This document shows positions 21,375 to 32,310 of a stretch of DNA of 64,000 nt, piece after piece. This stretch comes from Aporrectodea caliginosa. Lineage: Eukaryota > Annelida > Clitellata > Crassiclitellata > Lumbricidae. The notes under the pieces were generated by a model. The model searched no databases, was not told the DNA's origin, and saw only the letters and a list, made by a program, of their open reading frames with translations. A program made the position numbers and the translations under genes. How positions within the stretch are numbered: the first letter of the stretch is position 1; the number at the start of each line of letters is the position of its first letter. Location: the NCBI GenBank assembly GCA_020284085.1, contig JACEVL010000032.1, positions 1,828,236 to 1,892,235 on the forward strand. The letters are read 5' to 3'.

Positions 21375-21790
21375 AAGCCTGCGAATTTTAACGATTAATT
21401 AATCGATTAATCGTAAAAAATTGTAATGGATTAATTTCGGCTTGTTCGATTACTTTTTTAAAAACTTTTTTCATGATGTTGGAGTAAACGATATGGCGAA
21501 CAATGATAATTTATTGTATTGTATCTGTAAATTTATATAATCCATCATATTGCATTTAAGGAAAATGCTGATGAAAAAATCGAAGATGACGACAAACTTA
21601 ACTGTCTTCATTGCAATAAACAGTTTGCTTACCGTGGTTCAAATACATCGCTGACGTACGTATTTTTAACGGTTTTTCACGCTTTACGTTAACAGATGCA
21701 ATATTAATAACATTTATTCGATTAATCGAAGTTAAATTTTGAAGATTAATCGATTAATTTATTTGTAATCAGTATGGCCTACCAACCCTA
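21375..21790 (+). mobile_element. hAT-related fragment with BED-finger remnant
   Basis: AT-rich segment with repeated GATTAATCGATTAATCG-type motifs at both ends. Between them a short plus frame reads DKLNCLHCNKQFAYRGSNTS, resembling a BED-type zinc finger (C-x2-C, then Ser/Thr-rich) of hAT transposases, followed by a stop. Target duplications were not found. A shorter relative lies at 29365-29430. Confidence 0.5.
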
Positions 21791-21979
21791 AAATTAAGTC
21801 TAAAATTACGTCAACTTTAGAAAAACTTAGCTGCATTAGCTATGCATACGAACGGTGAAAACTTTACAAATAATTAAACTCCTTTTTAAAGGTTCTAACA
21901 TTTCCTATAAGTAGTCCTACCATAATTCGCTTAACATCTGTTCCGCGACCTGTATGGTGATTAGGCTTAATTATAGTAT

Positions 21980-22240
21980 TATATGAACGGTGAGAACAGT
22001 TGAAAAATATTCTGTTACGTAGCCTAAAGGCCTTTGTTGCCGTAGAGATGTTGTTAAACTCTAGATCCATCTAAAAATTACTACGTAATTGCCTTTCGCA
22101 AATCTATATATATATATCTATTCAGAGTCTACCATATTCACGCTGGTGCCACGTGGAGTGCATATGGGTCCCATGTATAATGATGTATTGCCCGTACTTA
22201 TTGTTGAGTGTCCACAAAGCTTACAGGCGAGGCCACATTC
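21980..22240 (+). mobile_element. LE composite repeat, 5' part
   Basis: Starts with an S2 copy (GAACGGTGAGAACAGTTG, GGCCTTTGTTGCCGTAG, GTTAAACTCTAGATCC). It continues with TCGCAAATCTATAT and CATATGGGTCCCATGTATA blocks, and GAGTGTCCACAAAGCTTACA. It is cut at CCACATTC by the hAT MITE and resumes at 23606. Confidence 0.75.
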
Positions 22241-23605
22241 TAGAGCTGTACCGATTAATCGGCCATACTCATAATCGGGCAATTGGTTTAATTGGTATCG
22301 GCAGAAATAATCGGTACCGATGAAAAAGTTCTTTTAGTTTTGGCGGCTCGCCACTCACAAGATAATTAACCCTCGGGCTACCAAGAGGGGGGGTGGTTGC
22401 CACCCCCCCTAGGTTTTTTCATCTCAAACTTTTTCCGTATGGAATAAAAATTTGACCTTTTAGGTAGCTGTAGGGGTTCATTTACACACGTTTTGAGGTA
22501 AAATGTGAGATGATATCTCACACCGTTCAAAAGTTATAGCCAATATACCCGAGGCACCAGGGGTGGATACCACCCCCCCAGATTTTCGACTATATCTTAT
22601 CCGTCATTTAATATTAAGAGACACAAATTTTACCATTCTATAGAGGGAATGTGGGGCTACATTACTATGGTCACTGAGTTGACCTGAGACAACCGGAAGT
22701 GCTCAAAATAAATAATAATACGCGTAATATGTGTGAAAAATGGCTGAATGGAAGGACTCCCCCCTTAGTTTTTTGTCTGTAGCATATTCATTTGTCTTAC
22801 TGGAAGAGAAACAAAGATACCATTCTTTAGAGGGAATGTAGGGCTTCATTTGCATACCTACATCTTTGTCTTTTGAATACCGGAAGTGATCAAAATAAAT
22901 AATAATACGCGTAATCTGTGTGAAAATGGCTGAATACAGCATTACAACGTAAACCGATATATATGTGTGGATATATATGTATGGATGTACATTTATACTA
23001 TATAAACATGTGTAGGGGTGATTTTGTGTACCTTTTATACATAGATTAGTTTCAAAACACACATAATCTTATATTTGTTTATCCAAAAGTACAAAATGTA
23101 CGCAATAATATAAAATATTGCTAATTAATGGGTTCCATTGTTAAAAGTGATGTAATTTCGAGGTGCATTCACATAATGTACAACTAAATATACCATTCTG
23201 TGCAGAAATGAATGCTGAATCCATTGCTATATTACAAGTTATGATATGTGAAACCAAACACGAAATCCAGGTGGGTGGTAACCACCCCCCCCCTTGGTAG
23301 CCAGTGTTACAAAAAAAGCTTGGTAGCCCTAGGGTTAACAATACCATGTACTAGCGGCTCTCGTCCGCCTATACTGACGTCCAGCTGCGGCCCACCCAGC
23401 GCACCCACCCGCCATTTTTATCACGGCGAACTTAAACAGCAAAACACATGCTTGCCTTGCAATAGTAGGCTTATGTTTCTGAACTGAACATTTTGAATAA
23501 ACAAATTATGAAATAATCGGTCTCGAAATCGGTATCGGCTATTTTAATAATCGGCTGTAAGCGGTATCGGCAAAATCGGCAAAACGTGATATCGGCACTG
23601 CTCCA
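22241..23605. mobile_element. hAT-type MITE hosting a piggyBac MITE
   Basis: Begins TAGAGCTGTACCGATTAA and ends CCGATATCG...CACTGCTCCA; the reverse complement of the right end begins TGGAGCAGTGCCGAT. It is flanked by the 8-bp direct repeat CCACATTC (22233-22240 and 23606-23613). Many GGTATCGG/CCGATACC motifs occur near both ends. Without the nested insertion it would be about 396 bp. Confidence 0.82.
22370..23334. mobile_element. piggyBac-type MITE
   Basis: Flanked by TTAA at 22366-22369 and 23335-23338. Ends CCCTCGGGCTACCAAG and CTTGGTAGCCCTAGGG form a 16-bp terminal repeat with one mismatch. Subterminal G/C-rich inverted blocks follow (GGGGTGGTTGCCACCCC / GGTGGTAACCACCCC). TTAA targets and CCC ends are diagnostic of piggyBac. 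At 965 bp with no transposase it is non-autonomous. Interior direct repeats at about 22680-22740 and 22860-22930 share AATAATAATACGCGTAAT. Confidence 0.92.
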
Positions 23606-23990
23606 CCACATTCTTCTGGATATCCGCGCATCTTCCACTCCAACGTGAGGTTTCCACTCCAGTCTCACCTCTTCAAGAATTCTTACTACAATGCATCCGA
23701 TCTTCCACCTTTCCAGCAATCTCGTCTTTAAGGAAACCCTCCTTAGCAGCAACTGTGACTCCTCTCTCTGGGATTTCCTCTGGCCTGTGAACAACCCCTC
23801 TGATACGACGCAGCGCTCGTGAATAAGCTGTTGCTCTGCGCTTAGCTTTCAAGTGGCGTTTTAGATAGGCCTACTTGGAGATTACGATTACGATATGGGC
23901 ATCAATGGCAACGAACAGGCAGATGCGCTCGCAAAGTAAGGTGTCTAAGAACCGCACTTCTTAGACACCTTTAAAGCGCTTCTGACGAGT
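23606..23990 (+). mobile_element. LE composite repeat, 3' part
   Basis: Continues the 22240 break: TTCTGGATATCCGCGCATC, CTCTTCAAGAATTC, CAGCGCTCGTGAATAAGC, TGCGCTTAGC, then the GATTACGATTACGAT tail. Directly after the tail, 23895-23936 reads MGINGNEQADALAK and a stop. That is the C-terminal catalytic motif of an RNase H domain. A TTAGACACCTTTAAAGCGC block follows. Confidence 0.75.
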
Positions 23991-24009
23991 GTTCGCCGAG
24001 GTTTGTTCA

Positions 24010-24215
24010 TTTCAGCTGAACTCCGCCACTGCAAGTCCGTGCCCTAGAGCCAGGCAGTGCCAGTCCGAAGACTGGATGAAGGAGGAGGGCGACGCTAATG
24101 ATCTTTGTTAGCACACAGTGTCGCTAAACTGAAACTACTACTCCGTTTCAAATGCCACGTCCCGTAATCTGGCAGCGTCAGTCCAAAGCCTGAAGAAGGG
24201 AGGAGGGCAATGCTA
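24010..24215 (+). mobile_element. S1 short elements, one full and one partial
   Basis: The first copy (AACTCCGCCACTGC ... GTGTCGCTAAACTGAAACTAC) spans about 24013-24142. The second (about 24165-24215) has AATCTGGCAGCGTCAGTC and AAGGGAGGAGGGCAATGC, then stops. Confidence 0.75.
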
Positions 24216-24845
24216 AAAGCCATAAACATACCACAACCATAAATTGTATTGAACCCAAGTAACAGTAATTAACAACGAAAATTGACAAGTACAAAAGAAA
24301 AAGAACAGACTAGTAACAAGGGATCAATAGGACTATATGACCCTAAGGGACTTAGGTCCCGCTAATGGGCCACGTCTATGAAAAGCATAATATTTTGCAG
24401 AAGTAGTATTAAATCACAAGTGTAAAATATTCATCATAATTCTTAACAAATTAACTAGGTCTAATAAATTTAACGACCACTAGACAATGATCATCTTTGT
24501 TATGACAGAGCGTCAAGCAGTGACCAATTTAGACACCTTTAAAATGTTGCTCACCGATGCTATAATAATCATTAGCAGGGTTGCGGTGTGTACTGCAGAG
24601 CTGCAACTGTCATCCAGTTGGTTTAGGTAAGGTCGACGTCAACGGCTATGGTAGCCATAAGATATTGAAAAAATGAAAACACATTTAGAACGATGTCAAC
24701 TGGCGCAAAATAATTAGCTGTATTAAATTACAAGTGTAAGATATAACATTTTAATTCTTAGTTAGTTAACTAGGTCTAATGAATTTAACGAACACTAGAC
24801 AATATATAATCACTGTTATCACAAAGCGTTGTTATGCAGTGAACA
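24216..24845. other. Duplicated A/T-rich spacer, no gene
   Basis: Two related blocks: AAATCACAAGTGTAAAATAT...AACTAGGTCTAATAAATTTA near 24410-24490, and AAATTACAAGTGTAAGATAT...AACTAGGTCTAATGAATTTA near 24725-24795. An S2-like core without its ends (GACGTCAACGGCTATGGTAG) is at 24632, like those at 40275 and 56345. Confidence 0.65.
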
Positions 24846-25085
24846 ATTTCATCATCATCATCAGGATCCATGGGCCGAAAGCCCGTAGGTGTCCAATGCA
24901 AATTTCGTCATCTGTTTCCATAATCCTCTGTCTTGCGCCAATACACTCAAACTGTGTAGGTCTTGTTTGCACCAATCCCTGATGTCATCAGTCCATTCCC
25001 TGTTAGGTCTTCCTCTTCGTCCACTTCCATCCATCATACCCATCATCATCATCATGACAGTTTTTATTTTTCTATTATTGTCCAT
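24846..25085 (-). pseudogene. LINE ORF C-terminus with ATG tail
   Basis: The minus frame carries GRRGRPNREWTDDIRDW, LAQDRGLWKQ and terminal YGLSAHGS then stop. This is the typical C-terminal (G-R-x-R-x-W-x-DDI-x-DW) end of endonuclease-RT LINEs. The 3' tail is (TGA)n, plus text CATCATCATCATCAGGATCC. The same 3' terminus (GGATCC then TGATGATGATG) ends the SINE at 35639-36055. Confidence 0.75.
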
Positions 25086-25099
25086 TCAGCATATATGCC

Positions 25100-26189
<1,090 letters not shown>

Positions 26190-26899
26190 TTCTCTTCATT
26201 TTCATTTAATAATAGATGGTCCTTTGATCGGACATTGCATTTAAAAACTGGTCAATGTCCATCTATAGTCTATCTATTTTGCACTGCTTAGTTGATTGTG
26301 CATCATTATTCATTTAACCTTATGGCTTCTTTTCCTTTTTGCTCTTTAGTCTGAACGCTCTTCTTTACCATATATATATATATTATATATATATATATTA
26401 TATATTATATATATATTATATATGTTTATATATACATGGTGAAGAGCATATATATATATGTACATATATATATGAACTGCTCTTCTTGTGTTGTTAGTTG
26501 TTACCAATTGATTGAATTGAAGGATCCAAAGTTTAGCGACTTCTTATGGAAGCAAAGGCCGTTGACATCTACAGGGTGCGGCCGAAAAAAATACCCCATT
26601 ACGAAAATTGCGATTTCTCGAAAACCGCTGAATATTTTGTTACAAATATTTTCATTCTTATTCGTAACATATTTTTGCATATTATTTGAAAATTTTATGT
26701 CAGTATCTTTATATTTGTGATCATGACATCAGACAGAAGAAAGAACTGCATTTTTTCAACTGAACACGGCATTCACGAAATAGGAAATCATATTTTTACA
26801 TAAAGTAGCCTGCGTTGTGCCATAATTACGTCATTTCCGCTTTGCAGACGGTGTTTTGTTTACATTTTGAGTAAAATTGCAATTGTAAGCAAACAGTTT

Positions 26900-28178
26900 T
26901 ATTCAACATGGGCAAGATATCTGTCTGTTGATCGAGAGAGCCAAGTTCTCTCCCCATGGCACATCATGGTTTCTGCAGGTGTCAGCTATGAGGGTAAGGG
27001 ACGCTTGCATTTCATTGACGAGAAGGCCAAAGTCAATGCTAAGTACTACGTGGAGAATCTTTTGCCTAAGCTTGTCGATGACTGTCACACTGTCTTGGGA
27101 AATCAGTTCATTTTGCAGCAAGATGGAGCGCCCGCTCACTGCGCAAAGCTGGCCCAAGATTCATTCATTCATTCAGAGCATTTATATAGCGCCCCTTCAA
27201 GAAACTACTCAGGAGCGCTCCCGGCCCAGCCACGACTAAAGAAAAAAGACTTGAGGGACTTGTAGAACCCTGTCAGATGGCTTACAAGTAAAAAACGGAG
27301 CTTAAGTGGTAGGTCATTCCAAATGGAAGGGCCAACAACCGAGAAAGCACGGCGCTGCCTAATAGCCAAGCGAGTCCGTGGAACAAGGAACTCACCCCTC
27401 GTCGCAGAGCGAAGCACCCGACGCGCTGGAATATCAGACACTGGGCGACAAAGATCACGCAAGTAAGATGGAGCGCAGCCAAGAACACAACGAGAAACAA
27501 GAGCAGCAATGCGATATGAGATACGCTGAGACACAGGCAGCCAATGCAACACATCACGCATGTATGCAGAGACAGGAGAGTACTTAGGAAGCCGTCCAAT
27601 AAGCCGAGCAGCCGAGCGTAGAACTCGATCTAGTCGCCCCAAAACACCAAGGGGAAGGCCAGCAAGTAGAGAGGAACAGTGGTCAATTCGACTAGTGACA
27701 AAGGCATGAACAAGGACCACAACTGCATCATGAGAGAGAGAGCGAGAGACCACTCGAAGCTGACGGAGCTGATAATAACAACTCCGTGCAATTGAGTTCA
27801 CATGTTGAGATAAAGTAAGCTCGGAGTCAAGAGAAAGTCCCAGATCACGAACTGTGAGGGAAAAAGTTATGTGAGGATTGGTTAACAAGTCACTGCCCGG
27901 ACTTCATCGACAAGGATTCATGGCCGCCAAATTCCCCAGATTTGAACCCACTCGACTATGCTGTCTGGGGTGCAATGCTTGAAACCTACAACAAATTTAC
28001 CACAAAGCCGAAGAACATTCCTGAACTGAAAAATATGCTGCAAATCATCTGGCATGACTTGCCACTTGAGACCATTCAGAAGTCTGTTCTGGGCTTTCGA
28101 AAACGTCTGCAAGCTTGCATAAAAGCAAACGGCGGTCACTTCGAACATTCCTTGCACAAAACTCAACACTTGGCCTAA
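26900..28178 (+). pseudogene. Interrupted Tc1/mariner transposase
   Basis: 5' part: WHIMVSAGVSYEGKGRLHFI and ILQQDGAPAHC up to LAQD at 27160. 3' part after the LINE: SHCPDFIDKDSW, PNSPDLNPLDYAVWG and the C-terminus ending at 28178. Across the insertion the second and third catalytic aspartates (QQD and PLD) would be 37 residues apart, hence DD37D. Only about 270 bp separate the left terminal repeat from this segment, so the N-terminal helix-turn-helix region and the first aspartate are missing. It cannot encode an active transposase. Confidence 0.88.
27162..27875 (-). mobile_element. 5'-truncated L2-like LINE, minus
   Basis: Inserted in the transposase with GATT present at both junctions (27158-27161, 27876-27879). 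The minus frame 27888-27205 is open and reads LGLSLDSELTLSQHV, SRIDHCSSLL, LHWLPVSQRISYRIAALV, then VVGPSIWNDLP and a stop: the region after RT in L2-type LINEs. The 3' end is GGGGCGCTATATAAATGC then (TGAA)n, the L2 tail type. It is nearly identical to 51343-52057. Confidence 0.92.
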
Positions 28179-28554
28179 TCTTGTCAATAACAATAAGTAA
28201 CATTGAACCTGGTTACATTACTGTTTGCGTCGTTACTTTGTTACTTATTGCTGTCAGTAACTGTCTGTTGAAACGAAAATGACATTGTTTCACTTCAGGG
28301 TTACACCATTTTGGTTTTCATGATTCGAATTTCATTAGATTTAGCAAAGCTGTAGATAGATATGTGTCAAATAGACTGGCGAAGTTTTGTAACAAAATGT
28401 TTAGCGGTTTTCGAGAAATCTCAATTTTCGTAATGGGGTATTTTTTTCGGCCGCACCCTGTACATTGTTTATTTGGCATAATACAGTTTTTTAAATGTTG
28501 CCAATTGAGTTGTTGAATTGACACTATAATAGGCTTGCCATAATAATTATGCTT

Positions 28555-28640
28555 CAGAGTCGTTAACCTATTCTTTTTTTTATTCCATGGTTTAACGTCA
28601 TCATATGACATGAAAGGCCGTTGACGACAATTCAAAATTA
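28555..28640 (-). mobile_element. S2 short element, minus copy
   Basis: The reverse complement gives TGTCGTCAACGGCCTTTCATG, TATGATGACGTTAAACC. A further eroded minus copy is at about 28990-29040 (AAAGGTTTAGCGACATC). Confidence 0.6.
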
Positions 28641-28644
28641 TGTA

Positions 28645-29785
28645 CAATACAGTTGAAACAAAATTGATAGAGTTAAAGGCATCTAAACAGTACTTTACAA
28701 TGTCACTAATATTAATTGTTTAGCAGTATAATATTATAATTCAGATACTAATGTCAATGTTACTTGCATAAGATAACATACGATAAGATGGTATTTCTGG
28801 AAAATTATACAGTGTTTTGCAGCAATTATCAAACATAAATTTCTTTAATGTAAAATGAAAAGATTCCTGATAAACAGCAATAATGTACACGAGAATTCCA
28901 ATTAACCTATTCTTTCGTCGCGTCGTTCGTACTTATAGGATTCATATAAATGCAAAAAGAGGTGTTTCAGATACTCGCGCGTATAATTATTATTATTCCA
29001 AAGGTTTAGCGACATCTTATGGCTACTATTGCGTTGATGTCTTTAAAAAATTAACTATCAGTTCATTTTCTTGATTGCAGATCATTCATTCCAGGTCGTC
29101 TTTGGTTTGCATTCGTATATTTCAGATGCTTCTTGAATTTTTAACCCTTTTTTAGTCTGTAAAGAAAGGTTGTTTTATTTTCCATTTTAATCATGGCCGT
29201 TTATCTTGCAATTTAACCTGCAACTCATGACCTAACCAGCTTTTGGAACTCCGTAGTTTACTGTTTGTAATTTTGAATATCGGAAAAAATCTAGGCATGA
29301 TTGTTCTTCGATGATTTATAAAGGTCATCTTCATATTAAGTTCAAAAACTCTCAAAGACACCAAATTAATCGAATTTAATAAATTAATCGAAGTTAAATA
29401 TAAGAGATTAATCGATTACGTTTTTAAATAAGTACCAGTCATACAGAATATACTTACTTACTTACTTCCATAATAATTATTATAGCGATTGAATTCCAAG
29501 AGTCAACTATGAACAGATGTAAAAATTGTATCTCTACGTCCATGGAATAATTCGAGAAAAAACTCCGTGTAAGATGTTGCACCGTAAAGTTGACTGCAAG
29601 GTCCTTGCAGTCATAAAATGTGAATAATGTATGTTGCGTTCACACACCTTTAATTCGCTAACAAAAGACCCTATATAAAAACCTTCAGTCGTAGCCTATT
29701 TAAAAATTACTTAGAATAATTTTCTGAGCTTAACTGGTTGTGTAATGCCATACAAACGATTAGGACTGTTATTACTAAAATCTAT
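28645..29785. other. No gene; block shared with 36.9-37.2 kb
   Basis: Segment 29155-29370 (AATCATGGCCGTTTATCTTG, AACTCATGACCTAACCAG, GGCATGATTGTTCTTCG) is a diverged copy of 36955-37160 and, for its first part, of 31880-31945. A (TTAC)n tail is at 29452-29468. Confidence 0.6.
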
Positions 29786-29789
29786 AGTT

Positions 29790-29955
29790 ATTTCTGTAGA
29801 CGTCAACGGCCTTTGTTGTCATAAGATGTCGTTAAACTGTAAATCTATCGATTCGTGTGTGCTAGTGCCAGTCCAAGCCTGGTGTCAGGAGGAGGGCGAC
29901 GCTAATCATCTTTGTTATAAAGCAGAGTCGTTAAACAGCAAACTAACCATTAGTT
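29790..29955 (+). mobile_element. S2 then S1 short elements
   Basis: S2: GTAGACGTCAACGGCCTTTG, CATAAGATGTCGTTAAACTG. S1: GTGCCAGTCCAAGCCTGG, AGGAGGAGGGCGACGC, GTCGTTAAACAGCAAAC. Same order as at 8318-8530. Confidence 0.75.
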
Positions 29956-29984
29956 AAATTCTTAGGTTTTAGATATATTATTGT

Positions 29985-30290
29985 ATTGTATTTATTAATT
30001 TATATAGCGCCACTCACAGCAGTGGCCATTCAATGGCACTCCCAGTGCGAAAACCCCTAGAGAAGAAGACGGTTTTGAGGAGGAAGGAGGCAGTAGGAGA
30101 CCCAGAGAGAATCGTAACACGTAGAGAGGAGGGAAGGGCATCCATCTGGACTCTTATGGAGGGCCTAATAGTGGCAACATATCTAGTTTGGGTCATAGTG
30201 GTCCTGACACGTGGAAGAGAAAGAGTATGCCTGACCAAGGAGCGGAAGTCGATGCGAATTGAAGAATGTGATCCGTATGCCCGACATCGT
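29985..30290 (-). mobile_element. L2-like LINE 3' end, minus
   Basis: Left end: (TTGTA)n and TTTATATAGCGCCACTC. The minus translation has LPRVRTTMTQTRYVAT, SFLLKTVFFSRGFRTGSAIE, the C-terminal block of L2-like elements. It ends about where the S2/LE composite starts. Confidence 0.75.
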
Positions 30291-31015
30291 GTGAACGGTG
30301 AGAACTGTTCAGAATAATTTCTTTCGGAGTCTTTGCTGCTATAAGACGTACTCGGATTACGTCCAAATAAAATTATTACTTTTCGCAAGTTTATAATTAT
30401 TAGCTCCGAGTCCCTTGGTGTCCTGCAGGCCAATGACCAAAGACAGTCTTTAGCTAGGCCTGAACTAACTTGCTAACAAGCCCTCATGGACCCACGTTGG
30501 TATACACGCATTGAGTCCGTTTGGGTCCCATGTATTACCCGTGAAAATGCTGAGTGTCCACAAAGCCTACAGGCGAGGCCACATTTGTCTGGATACCCGC
30601 GTATCTACCACTCCAACTTGAAGTTTCCACTCCAAATTGAAGTCTCAACTCTTCAAGAATTCCTACCCTAATTCATCCGATCTTCCGTCTTCCAGCTTTC
30701 TCTTCTTTAACGAAACATACCTTAGCAATTGCTCTGCCTCCACACTCTGGTCGCTCTACAACCGGACTCAGATCTCCACTAGACATCGATATCTCGACAA
30801 CCCATCTGATAGGACGCAGCGCTCGTGATTTAGCTGCGCTTAGCATTAGAGTAGCGCTTTAAAATTTGGAGTTTATGATTACTATTAGGATCTGCGCATC
30901 TATGGAAACGAGCCATCAGACGTGCTCGCAATCATGCAGTACTCAACCGAACTTGTAAGACACCTTTAAATCGCTTCTAATGTGTTGTATATATAATCGC
31001 ACCTTCGTCCATTTT
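30290..31015 (+). mobile_element. LE composite repeat
   Basis: S2-like head (GAACGGTGAGAACTGTTCAG), GTGTCCTGCAGGCCAATGAC, GTGTCCACAAAGCCTACAGG, TCTTCAAGAATTCCTACC, GACGCAGCGCTCGTGATTTA, then an ATTACTATTAGGATCTGCG tail region. The RNase H motif is degenerate (IYGNEPSDVLA). A TAAGACACCTTTAAATCGC block follows. This copy lacks the (TCTG)n expansion. Confidence 0.75.
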
Positions 31016-31154
31016 AACTCATATGTAGTGTGAATTATCTGCTCTAGGCAATTATCATCGTACATTAATTCCGATATTCTCATATTCGTCACCTTCATAA
31101 TGATCTTTATCACTATTATCGTCAACACTCTCGTTTTCACCTCAGCATCGTTAT

Positions 31155-31395
31155 AATATTGTATTGTATTGTATTGTATTTGAACACTTGTTATAGCGCC
31201 TCTACCAGATTGCCCATTCAGAGGCACTCCCGACTACTGCGCGGACGCTGAATCGGAGTTTCACGCCGAAGCGCATGAGCAATTGCGAGTGAAGGACTTG
31301 CCCAGGGTCCCTACGCGGCGGCTTTTGAGGTGGATTCGAACCCGCAACCCTCCAGCTGCAAGGCACCGAACATACCCCTATACCACCGCGCCCCA
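31155..31395 (-). mobile_element. T1 tRNA-derived SINE, copy 1
   Basis: On the minus strand: head GGGGCGCGGTGGTATAGGGG with box A near 31374-31387, box B GGGTTCGAATCC near 31332-31344. Then a body with GCAATTGCTCATGCGCTTCG, and a 3' end GGCGCTATAACAAGTGTTCAA followed by (ATACA)n. The 3' end shares the GCGCTATA signature of L2-like LINEs, a common arrangement for SINEs moved by L2-type machinery. Confidence 0.85.
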
Positions 31396-31452
31396 GTTGT
31401 ATTGTGTTGTGTTGTATTGTGTTGTATTGTACTCCACGTTTATATTTTTTTT

Positions 31453-31680
31453 TGTATTTTTGTATTTGAACACTTGTTATAGCGCCCCAACCAGATTTCC
31501 CATTCAGAGGCGCTCCCGACTACTGCGCGAACGCTGAATCGGAGTTTCACGCCGAAGCGCATGAGCAATTGCGAGTGAAGGACTTGCCCAGGGTCCCTAC
31601 GCGGCGACTTTGAGGTGGATCCGAACCCGCAACCCTCCAGCTGCAAGGCACCGAACATACCCCTACACCACCGCGCCCCA
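31453..31680 (-). mobile_element. T1 tRNA-derived SINE, copy 2
   Basis: Over 90% like copy 1 by eye. Head at 31620-31680 (box B rc GGATCCGAACCCGC; box A rc CCCCTACACCACC). It is part of a tandem duplication: the 40- to 50-bp segment ending TTGTATTGTACTCCACGTTT follows the head of both copies (31396-31443 and 31681-31731). Confidence 0.85.
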
Positions 31681-31716
31681 GTTGTATTGTGATGTGTTGT
31701 ATTGTGTGTTGTATTG

Positions 31717-31857
31717 TACTCCACGTTTATAATGCGACCGAGCCACCCGCAGTAAAGATCCGAGAAATTAATCTCTGATAAACCGACCGACCGGGAAGCG
31801 AACCCGGGCCGCCGGCGTGGAGAGCGGGCTACCAACCCACTCGGCCACTCGGGATCT
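31717..31857 (-). mobile_element. T2 tRNA-derived SINE
   Basis: On the minus strand: CCCGAGTGGCCGAGTGGG (box A near 31831-31847) and CGGGTTCGCTTCCCGG (box B near 31793-31805). The body CGGATCTTTACTGCGGGTGG and AACGTGGAGTACAATACA end it. TGGCCGAGTGG suggests a Ser/Leu-type tRNA ancestor. The head is well kept. Confidence 0.8.
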
Positions 31858-31859
31858 CT

Positions 31860-32310
31860 AAATATGTGACCTCTTCGAATGTATGAAGAAAAGTGTTGAT
31901 TTAACTCCAGTTTAATCGTGGCCTTTCTAACTTGCAAGTAATTGCTGTCGTTGGATCGAAGACGGCTGTTTTCGAGTGACGCCAGTCCCAAACATGGCTA
32001 ACGGAGGAGGGCGACGTCGATGTTCCTGGCAGCCATAAGATGTTGTTAAACACTAGAGACTACTACTGTAGAGAAATTTCCCCATCGACGTCAACGGCCT
32101 TTGACGTCATAAAAAAAATCGTTTTTACTCTTGGAATTCAATTATAATATGGACAACTATGAACATACTCTCAACGTTTATGGCCCTGAAAGACAAAAGA
32201 TGCTGTTTGACACTGGACACTACCACTTCGTCGCTAGAATAATTAGAGAAAAAACCTCCGTGTAGGGTGGTGCACGGTAAAGTCGACGTCGACGGCTTTG
32301 CAGCCATTAA
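31860..32310 (+). repeat. Module shared with 37.9 kb and 42.5 kb
   Basis: Contains an S1-like piece (GACGCCAGTCCCAAAC, AGGAGGGCGACGTCGATG) and ACGTCAACGGCCTTTGACGTC. It then has GACAAAAGATGCTGTTTGACA and AGAGAAAAAACCTCCGTG. The second half is more than 90% like 42543-42705 and similar to 37975-38290. Confidence 0.75.

Larger units (their letters stand above)
26572..28460 (+). mobile_element. Tc1/mariner element (DD37D type), split by a LINE
   Basis: Terminal repeats start CAGGGTGCGGCCG at 26572 and end CGGCCGCACCCTG at 28460. They match for roughly 55 bp with one mismatch and remain similar further in. TA dinucleotides flank both ends (26570-26571, 28461-28462), the target duplication of this superfamily. 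Removing the 714-bp LINE leaves about 1.17 kb. The left end itself sits beside an S2-like minus copy (26520-26565). Confidence 0.93.

Noticed and set aside
26867..28178. Domesticated transposase gene
   Set aside because: N-terminus and first catalytic residue are missing, a LINE splits it, and terminal repeats with TA duplications remain, so it is an ordinary dead element.
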